A stretch of DNA of 39,772 nt from Welwitschia mirabilis. Taxonomy: Eukaryota > Gnetophyta > Gnetopsida > Welwitschiales. Positions within the stretch are counted from its first letter, which is position 1. Every line of letters begins with the position of its first letter. The notes under the pieces are model-generated. The model did no database searches. It saw nothing but the letters and a program-made list of their open reading frames with translations, and was not told where the DNA came from. The stretch spans positions 248,454,370 through 248,494,141 of the forward strand of contig JBOZIK010000001.1 of NCBI GenBank assembly GCA_051453625.1, read 5' to 3'. A program made the position numbers and the translations under genes. Shown in pieces: positions 33,323 through 39,772 of the stretch.

Positions 33323-35209
33323 GCTCTTCAATTCCAATGAATAAAGTAATGAATATGGTATTAACAAAGTGCCCTTATAAATCTAAAGAACATAAAACTC
33401 ATAGTAGAGTAAATCTGCTCATTGATCATTCTTTATTCTAGTTTAGAGTGCATGTACTTATTCAAATGTTTATTTATTTCAAAATACATAAAATATATCA
33501 ATCATATAATACAAAGAAGAAAATATTTATTCATAATATAGTACACATGTCATGTTTATGAATAATACAAATGAGTAAATAAGATGTAAAATATATTAGA
33601 ATATCCTTGTGAAACTTTTAATTTATTAATTTTATTATGTAATTCTAATTTCTCACATAATGAAATTATGTAATTTTAAATGTTTGGATAGATTTTCTTA
33701 TAAAACCTTTTAACATGATTTTTATCACTTTCTTGGTAAATTATAATGATTACAAAAAAATATTAAATTTAATATGATATCTTATTTGATAAGGAACTTA
33801 AATAAGGATAATTATTCATCTGATTAAAAGTTTAACATGCTTACTATTCAAGTAAATAAGGTTTATAAAATATGGAATATGACAGAAGGGTTCCAGATAT
33901 TAAGTTATAGTAAGGTAGGAGATAAGTAATGAAATCCACTTCTAAAAGGGTATTATTAAAAAATACAATGCAATCCATCTTAATGATGAAATTCAATTAT
34001 TAAGATGATCATTATTAGGTAAATAAAAAAAAGTAAACAAAAGAAAATATAGATCAAGCATAATTGTTGAGATATAAGTATCTATCCAAGATTTGATATG
34101 GCTATATTACAAGTCAATAAAAATAAGTAAAAAGCTACAGATTACTTATGTTACTTAACTACTAAGATGAAAATGCTTATAACCATGCACATTCGAAGCA
34201 AGCTAATGAAAAAGGATAAAATAGGTATTTATACAATTAAATATAAATTATAGATAATTTAACTTAGCTCTACTAATAGAATCATATTTTATATATTTAA
34301 TTTCCCTATAAAATTTTGTGTAATAATCTTTTTGTAATTTTATTTTTAGGCTTTAAGAAGACATCATAGTAAAAAATTATTAATTAATACATTATGAATC
34401 AAAAATTAAATTATAGTAGTTTTTTAGAAACTAGACACGTAATAGGTTCTTAGAATCTAACTTCAACTATTTTGGAAATATAAAAGTATTATTTCTGACT
34501 TTATCATCTAAGGCTAAAAACTATAGTCCTACCACCCTACACTAAAATGACCATAAATTTTATTATACTTTGAGTTTTTAAATGATTCAAAATTTTTTGA
34601 AAAACATATTCAATTTCCTATAACTTAGGATACTCAAGTTTACAAATATGTTCATGGATAGGTATAGATATGTAAATTACTTGCTTACTGTTTTCTGCAT
34701 TTATTTTCTAGTGTATTTTAACAAATAAATATTTTTAAAATAATTACTAATCAGAAAAATTACTATTTTACATTTTTCCATTTCTAACATAATCCTAAAC
34801 TTACAAAAAATTTTCATTAATTTTTACCGATTAATTAATAAGATATGATGTTTTTATCCTATGTCTCAATTCTGAAATTTTAATTTTTTACCATAACAAA
34901 AATATGATACAATTTTTACAAGTACTTAAGTGATAAATCAAATTAGAAAAATAAGGGATATACTAACTAATTAGTTATGGAAATATAAATCAATTAGTAA
35001 AAAAAAATTATTATAGAAAGAAAAATCAAATTAGTCTAATAAAACATTTACTATGAGCCTTGAGATTTTCTATGGAAGATTACTAGCCTAAAGAAAATTT
35101 TGAGGATCAGACTTTTCCCCTAATAAGATGGTTCTAATACATAATAAATAAAAATAAATATAATACTAAAATAAACATCGATATCAAAAATTCTTTTTTT
35201 TTTAATACA

Positions 35210-35213
<4 letters not shown>

Positions 35214-35262
<49 letters not shown>
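35214..35262 (+). repeat. (CT)n microsatellite, site 1 of R2
   Basis: About 49 bases of CT repeat, followed by ttcttttaatagttaacccc. An 11-base T run lies 14-24 bases upstream. Confidence 0.95.
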
Positions 35263-35264
<2 letters not shown>

Positions 35265-35559
35265 TAATAGTTAACCCCCTAGTCACTTGGCCATAATCAT
35301 CTGTTAGTAGTTTACCATCACCAAGGATAAGAAACCCCCTCATATTTCACTATAACATCTTGGTGGGTGCTAATGCGAGAGAATAATATTTTATAACAAA
35401 ATTACATAAAAGTCATAAATAGTTCTATAATGCAATATCACATCATTCCAATAGAAAAAGGAGATCATGTGAACTATAAGGGTAAGAAGCTTACTTGGAA
35501 AGATTAATAAGACCTTGGTAGTTGAAAATGATGAAGATTCAAACTCAAGAGTTCCTTAG

Positions 35560-35613
35560 CTTCAAGATTCTAAGCTTCCAAGTTTCAAGCTTCCAAGCTC
35601 CAAGCTCCACAAG
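35560..35613 (+). repeat. Short tandem aagcttccaag motif in the T1 LTR
   Basis: Four to five imperfect copies of a 9-12 base word (caagcttccaag, caagctccaag) before the (GA)n site. Present in weaker form in R1 (32,888-32,915), R3 (36,748-36,800) and copy B (about 9,475-9,510), so it is part of the LTR. Confidence 0.75.
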
Positions 35614-35622
35614 TAAGAGAAT

Positions 35623-35722
35623 NNNNNNNNNNNNNNNNNNNNNNNNNNNNNNNNNNNNNNNNNNNNNNNNNNNNNNNNNNNNNNNNNNNNNNNNNNNNNN
35701 NNNNNNNNNNNNNNNNNNNNNN
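35623..35722. other. Assembly gap, 100 N
   Basis: Sits where the (GA)n tract of the LTR is expected. Sequence to the right restarts about 1 kb earlier in LTR coordinates. Confidence 0.99.
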
Positions 35723-36398
35723 AAAATTACAATCTTAACATCCTATACTAAAATGACTATAACTTTCAATATGCTTTGAGTTTTTAAATGACTTAAGATG
35801 TTTTAGAAATATTATTCAATTTCCAACAATATATGATACTCAAGTATGCAAATATGTTAACAAGTAGGTATATGAATGTAAATTACTTGCTTACTATTTT
35901 CTACATTTATTTCTTAACATATTTTAATCAATAAATATGTTAAAAATAATTACTCATTAAAAAAATTATTGTTTTTACATTTTCACTTTTATAACATAAT
36001 CATAGAATTACAAAAAAACGTTCACTAATTTATATTGATTAATTAACATAATATAATGTTTTTATCCTATGCCCCTATTCTGGAAATTTAATTTTCATCA
36101 TAACAATAATATGATAAAGTTTTTATAACTACTTAAGTAATAAATCAAATTAGCAAAATAATGGATATACTAAATAATTAGTTATGAAAAGATAAACAAA
36201 TTATAAAAAAAGAAGAATCATTATACAAATAAAAATTAAATCAATTCAATGAAACATTTACTATGAGCCTTTAGATTTTTGATGGGAGAGTACTAGCCTA
36301 AAGAGAATTTTAAGGATTAGAATTTACCCCTATTAAAATGGTCTTAATGCATAATAGATAAAAATGAATATAATACTAAATAAACATGGGTATCCAAA

Positions 36399-36452
36399 TC
36401 TCTCTCTCTCTCTCTCCCCCCCCCTCCCCCCCTCTTCCTCTCCCTCTCTTTT
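36399..36452 (+). repeat. (CT)n plus C-rich tract, site 1 of R3
   Basis: CT repeats pass into ccccc/tccccc runs and then cttcctctccctctctt. A pyrimidine-only tract of 54 bases, third and different length at this LTR site. Confidence 0.95.
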
Positions 36453-36806
36453 AAAGAGTGAACCCCTTGGTCACTTAGCCATAATCATCCATTAGTAGTC
36501 CACCATCACTAAGCACAAGAGACCCACTCATATCTCACTGTATCATCTTGGTGGATGGTAATGAAAGAGGATAATATTTTATAATAAAATTGCATAAAAA
36601 TCATAAATAGTTATATAATAAAACATCACATCATTTTAATAAAAAAAGGAGATCATATAGATAATAAGAGTAATAAGTTTACTTGGAAAGATTAATAAGA
36701 CCATAGTAGTTGAATATGATGAAGATCTAAGCTAAAGAGTTCCTTCGCTTCAAGCTTCTAAGCTTTCAAGATTCGAGCTTCCAAGATCTAAGCTCTACAA
36801 GGAAGA

Positions 36807-36810
<4 letters not shown>

Positions 36811-36843
<33 letters not shown>

Positions 36844-36943
36844 NNNNNNNNNNNNNNNNNNNNNNNNNNNNNNNNNNNNNNNNNNNNNNNNNNNNNNNNN
36901 NNNNNNNNNNNNNNNNNNNNNNNNNNNNNNNNNNNNNNNNNNN

Positions 36944-37011
<68 letters not shown>
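36811..37011 (+). repeat. (GA)n microsatellite with 100-N gap, site 2 of R3
   Basis: GA repeats at 36,811-36,843, N at 36,844-36,943, then GA to 37,011, at least 100 sequenced bases. Flanks match site 2 of R1. Frames of Arg-Glu or Leu-Ser across it are artefacts. Confidence 0.97.
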
Positions 37012-37013
<2 letters not shown>

Positions 37014-37050
37014 TGAAATACATTTGTAAGAAACAAAAGAAAAGTATCTC

Positions 37051-37068
37051 CTCTTTATAAGAGAGGAA
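37051..37068. other. Small hairpin next to the TATA-like site in R3
   Basis: cctctttataagagagg forms a 5-bp stem. The plus T1 LTR has a similar tctctcttataatgaggaga at 20,033-20,052 on the opposite strand, so the structure is partly kept in two copies. Confidence 0.4.
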
Positions 37069-37783
37069 ATGATCTCTATATATAGACAAACAAAGGTACA
37101 TAGCTCAAAATCATAAGATCACATGATTTATTATTGATAACTTGGATGAGTAATAAGTGACATTGGAGTACACAAAGAGATCATATGTATTACTTATGTA
37201 CTTAACTAGGTAACTAATATTCTTACTTTAATTTGCAATCTTAATTACATGCATCATTTCCTCATGTTAGCTCTTTTTAATCCTTTATATGCTCATAAGT
37301 AAATTTAATTCATTCATAAACATGCATCAAAAAAATAAATGCATAAATCTCAAAATTGGTATGTGGCACAATGAGACAAACTCTTCAATTCTAATAAATA
37401 AGGCAATGAGTATGCTATGGACAAAGTGCTCTAACACATCTCAAGAATATAAAAGTCATGATAGAGTAAATCTACTCATTTATCATTTGTGGTCCTAGGT
37501 AATAGTGCATTTACTTATTCAAATGTTCATTTATTTAAAAATGCATAAAATATGTCAATTACATAACATAAGGAGAAAAATATTTATTTTTGATATAGTA
37601 CAAATATCACATTTACCAAGAACCTAAGTGAGTAAATAAGATGCAAAATACATTATTATGTCCTCTTGAAATTTCCAATGTATTATTTTTATCATGTGAT
37701 TTTAACTCCTCACATAATAGAATTATGTAATTTTAAATGTTTGAATAGATTTTATCATAAAACCTTTTAACATGTTTTTTGTC

Positions 37784-38503
37784 NNNNNNNNNNNNNNNNN
37801 NNNNNNNNNNNNNNNNNNNNNNNNNNNNNNNNNNNNNNNNNNNNNNNNNNNNNNNNNNNNNNNNNNNNNNNNNNNNNNNNNNNNNNNNNNNNNNNNNNNN
37901 NNNNNNNNNNNNNNNNNNNNNNNNNNNNNNNNNNNNNNNNNNNNNNNNNNNNNNNNNNNNNNNNNNNNNNNNNNNNNNNNNNNNNNNNNNNNNNNNNNNN
38001 NNNNNNNNNNNNNNNNNNNNNNNNNNNNNNNNNNNNNNNNNNNNNNNNNNNNNNNNNNNNNNNNNNNNNNNNNNNNNNNNNNNNNNNNNNNNNNNNNNNN
38101 NNNNNNNNNNNNNNNNNNNNNNNNNNNNNNNNNNNNNNNNNNNNNNNNNNNNNNNNNNNNNNNNNNNNNNNNNNNNNNNNNNNNNNNNNNNNNNNNNNNN
38201 NNNNNNNNNNNNNNNNNNNNNNNNNNNNNNNNNNNNNNNNNNNNNNNNNNNNNNNNNNNNNNNNNNNNNNNNNNNNNNNNNNNNNNNNNNNNNNNNNNNN
38301 NNNNNNNNNNNNNNNNNNNNNNNNNNNNNNNNNNNNNNNNNNNNNNNNNNNNNNNNNNNNNNNNNNNNNNNNNNNNNNNNNNNNNNNNNNNNNNNNNNNN
38401 NNNNNNNNNNNNNNNNNNNNNNNNNNNNNNNNNNNNNNNNNNNNNNNNNNNNNNNNNNNNNNNNNNNNNNNNNNNNNNNNNNNNNNNNNNNNNNNNNNNN
38501 NNN
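37784..38503. other. Assembly gap, 720 N
   Basis: Separates R3 from the 3' end of copy C. It should contain the last bases of the LTR, the polypurine tract and the 3' untranslated region. Frames made of N across it mean nothing. Confidence 0.99.
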
Positions 38504-38614
38504 CCACTTAAACTGATTTACTTCTAGGAATCAAGATACATAAAAAGCTTGAGAACACTCCACCACATATTATGAGATTTAAAAGGATTTAGATATTGAC
38601 TTTTCATAATTTAT

Positions 38615-38740
38615 TACTGCACTATTTTTCATTAACCATTTCATATTGAAAATAATGTCATATTTTTCTACCTCAATAATGATTAATTGTATCTCAAAAT
38701 CTCCCCCAGTTATGGATAAAGTACAGTCTTGTTATACTAT
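38615..38740 (-). pseudogene. Protease fragment of T1 copy C
   Basis: Matches 3045-3140 of copy A: aaccatttcatattgaaaataatgtcatatttttc and the ctcccccagttatgg part. The active-site segment itself (3262-3270 of copy A) is missing, lost in the deletion that joins this piece to gag near 38,740. The piece is about 125 bases and has no coding value. Confidence 0.65.
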
Positions 38741-38744
38741 CTTT

Positions 38745-39466
38745 GCCTTTTTTACATCTTTTACTAGACTTTATGTTAAATCATGGATACTTTGATAGCA
38801 ACAGAAGGAAGAATACTATCAATAAAGATATTTGCTTTAGCTTTTTCATCTAAATGCATATGTTATACATATCTTAATACTTATACAAATTTACACTTAT
38901 GAGATGCTATGGTCACATTATGAGCTTTTCTTAGATGTAGAATTCTATAACCTTCTAGCAAATATAGAACTTGTTTGTGCACCTCTCCATAAAGATGTGC
39001 TTAAATTCCATTCATAAAAGTTCTATATCTTCTAACTTAGTCATTTTTGTTTTCCACCATAAATTAGCTTCTCTTTATAATATATAAATATCTAAGAAAG
39101 CCTTTTATATTCATCACATCTTGTGGTACCTATAATGATTCTAACATCACTCAATCATGCTTCTTCTTTTGAAGGATCTGAACCTTCTACAAACTTTGAT
39201 GGATTTAGCTTAATAAACATTTGAATTAATTTCCTCATAGCCACTTCCTTAGATTGATTGATACCATTTTTTACTAATGGATTTTAATCATGATTTCCTA
39301 TTTTTGATAGGAACTACATAAAGTTATTCATCAATCCTTATGAATTAATGTTGAATGTGGGTTGATTTCCATCATTAGATTGTTGATTCTCTTATGAATT
39401 CTCTTGATTTTAATTACTTGTTGCAACTAACCTAGCTTTACGGTTTAGCTGATGATGATGAGGCAT
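38745..39466 (-). pseudogene. gag of T1 copy C
   Basis: Start ATG at 39,464-39,466 (MPHHHQ), parallel to the start of copy B. Motifs in order: PSKFVEGSDPSKEEA (about 39,145-39,200), EANLWWK (about 39,054-39,074), TIASHKCKFV (about 38,890-38,915), HMHLDEKAKANIFIDSILPS (about 38,815-38,875). Same gag as copies A and B, with more stops and frameshifts. The C-terminal Asn/Gln-rich part is deleted. Function in life: capsid-like particle; none now. Confidence 0.82.
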
Positions 39467-39772
39467 CTTAAATAAGCGGAAACTTTTATGAGATTATATT
39501 TAGAATTGGGATATATATTATTAAAAGTTAAACTTAGAAATATTTTTATAATCTTAGGAAGAACATGATTATCATTATGATATGCTCAGTTCTTATTCAT
39601 ATCTTAAAGTACATAATCAAGTTTATCCCCTTTATTTATTTTCAATAGATAATATTTACAAGTTATGAATATGAGTTTTCACTAGGCAGTTATGTGACCA
39701 TATAATTTAAGATGAATAACATCATTGGAGATTTGATTATTTCCAAATATTTTTTATTATAAGATATCATTT
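39467..39772 (-). other. Leader of T1 copy C (to the window edge)
   Basis: 306 bases upstream of the copy C gag start. No PBS within it, as expected if the leader is about 1 kb as in copy B. Confidence 0.5.

Larger units (their letters stand above)
29826..33890 (-). repeat. T1 LTR R1 (minus orientation, near full length, two gaps)
   Basis: The left end TGTAACACATTC at 29,826 matches the T1 terminal repeat TGTAACATCC. The unit then runs through the aaatccacttctaaaagg block (30,935), ctacactaaaatgacc (31,944), tttactatgagcc (32,427), a (CT)n tract (32,571), gtaaacccccttattac (32,590), a (GA)n tract (32,931) and ends near 33,890 (ggaatatgacag). It is the reverse complement of 19,115-23,222. It includes 507 N and 10 N. 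No gene inside. Confidence 0.85.
33891..35622 (-). repeat. T1 LTR R2 (partial)
   Basis: Begins abruptly in mid-LTR (ggtaggagataagtaatg near 33,914, equivalent to about 7,555 of copy B) and ends at the gap, just before the (GA)n site. It includes a shortened stretch near 34,020 where about 300 bases of R1 (31,030-31,330) are missing, a (CT)n tract at 35,214-35,262 and the aagcttccaag repeats near 35,570. No gene; the 69-codon frame over the CT tract is an artefact. Confidence 0.8.
35723..37783 (-). repeat. T1 LTR R3 (partial), candidate 3' LTR of copy C
   Basis: Starts in mid-LTR (ctatactaaaatgac at 35,742) and continues through the CT tract, gtgaaccccttggtcactt (36,458), the GA tract, a TATA-like site and ccttttaacatgttttttgtc at the gap. 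On the minus strand the order copy C gag, 3' end of pol, gap, R3 is what a 3' LTR should show. No gene; open stretches near the GA tract and at 37,289-37,498 are shadows. Confidence 0.8.
38504..39772 (-). mobile_element. T1 copy C: internally deleted element
   Basis: Three T1 pieces are fused on the minus strand. From right to left: leader (39,772-39,467), gag (39,466 to about 38,745), a short protease piece (about 38,740-38,615) and the 3' end of pol (about 38,605-38,504, matching bases 1-60). RT, RNase H and nearly all of integrase are absent. The 5' LTR lies beyond the window. Confidence 0.8.

Noticed and set aside
35522-35779. 85-codon open frame
   Set aside because: It crosses a 100-N gap and joins two parts of T1 LTRs that are not adjacent in the unit.
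36766-37101. Low-complexity frames around the GA tract of R3
   Set aside because: Simple-repeat and gap artefacts within an LTR.
37767-38527. Three open frames of about 250 codons
   Set aside because: They consist of the 720-N gap with a few flanking codons.
1-39772. Host protein genes, tRNA or rRNA genes
   Set aside because: I looked for intact exons, conserved domains outside transposons and tRNA-like cloverleaf sequence and saw none I could defend; a tRNA scan and a spliced-protein search were not possible here.
1-39772. A previously undescribed functional system
   Set aside because: Everything recognisable is decayed retrotransposon sequence. The odd patterns reported are structural leads, not evidence of a working new system.

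Overview
The window looks like an intergenic, heterochromatin-like piece of a plant nuclear genome, most likely an angiosperm. The reasons are very AT-rich sequence (not computed), scarce CG dinucleotides, plant-lineage LTR retrotransposons, long (GA)n/(CT)n microsatellites and runs of N typical of a draft scaffold. I find no intact host gene, tRNA, rRNA, CRISPR array or bacterial feature. Nearly all that can be recognised is decayed LTR retrotransposon sequence, full of stops and frameshifts, in several layers.

Left block (1-10,650, minus strand): two copies (A and B) of one Ty3/gypsy chromovirus family, which I call T1 and which resembles the Tekay/Del lineage. Copy A runs from gag through protease, RT, RNase H and integrase to a C-terminal chromodomain at the window edge. 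Beyond a 100-base gap, copy B gives the start of RT, protease, gag with its start codon, a leader, a primer-binding-site (PBS) relic and an LTR of about 3.7 kb.

Middle block (10,840-19,114): a second Ty3/gypsy element on the minus strand (T2), with pol but no visible gag or protease and a PBS relic at 13,847. Its LTR-like arm recurs inverted at 17,300-17,972. Between the arms lie a minisatellite of about 36 bp and a plus-strand LTR end with its own PBS relic (T3).

Central-right block (19,115-29,825): a near full-length T1 LTR in plus orientation (19,115-23,222), then a Ty1/copia derivative (about 23,975-29,825) with LTR, PBS, gag and 3' polypurine tract but no recognisable pol. It holds clusters of the octamer AGACATCT and its reverse complement, and a long decayed reading region that may be a plant-transposon-type protein.

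Right block (29,826-39,772): the copia 3' LTR is interrupted exactly where a minus-strand T1 LTR begins. Three overlapping T1 LTR copies (R1, R2, R3) follow in tandem, then a 720-base gap and T1 copy C, which has lost most of pol through two internal deletions but keeps gag and its start.

The features worth a second look are structural. They are a graded series of microsatellite growth at two fixed sites in the T1 LTR, inverted 4-kb LTRs flanking the copia element, a shared unusual protease active site, and the AGACATCT clusters. I see no evidence of a new functional system; assignments rest on motifs read by eye, and element boundaries are approximate unless stated.
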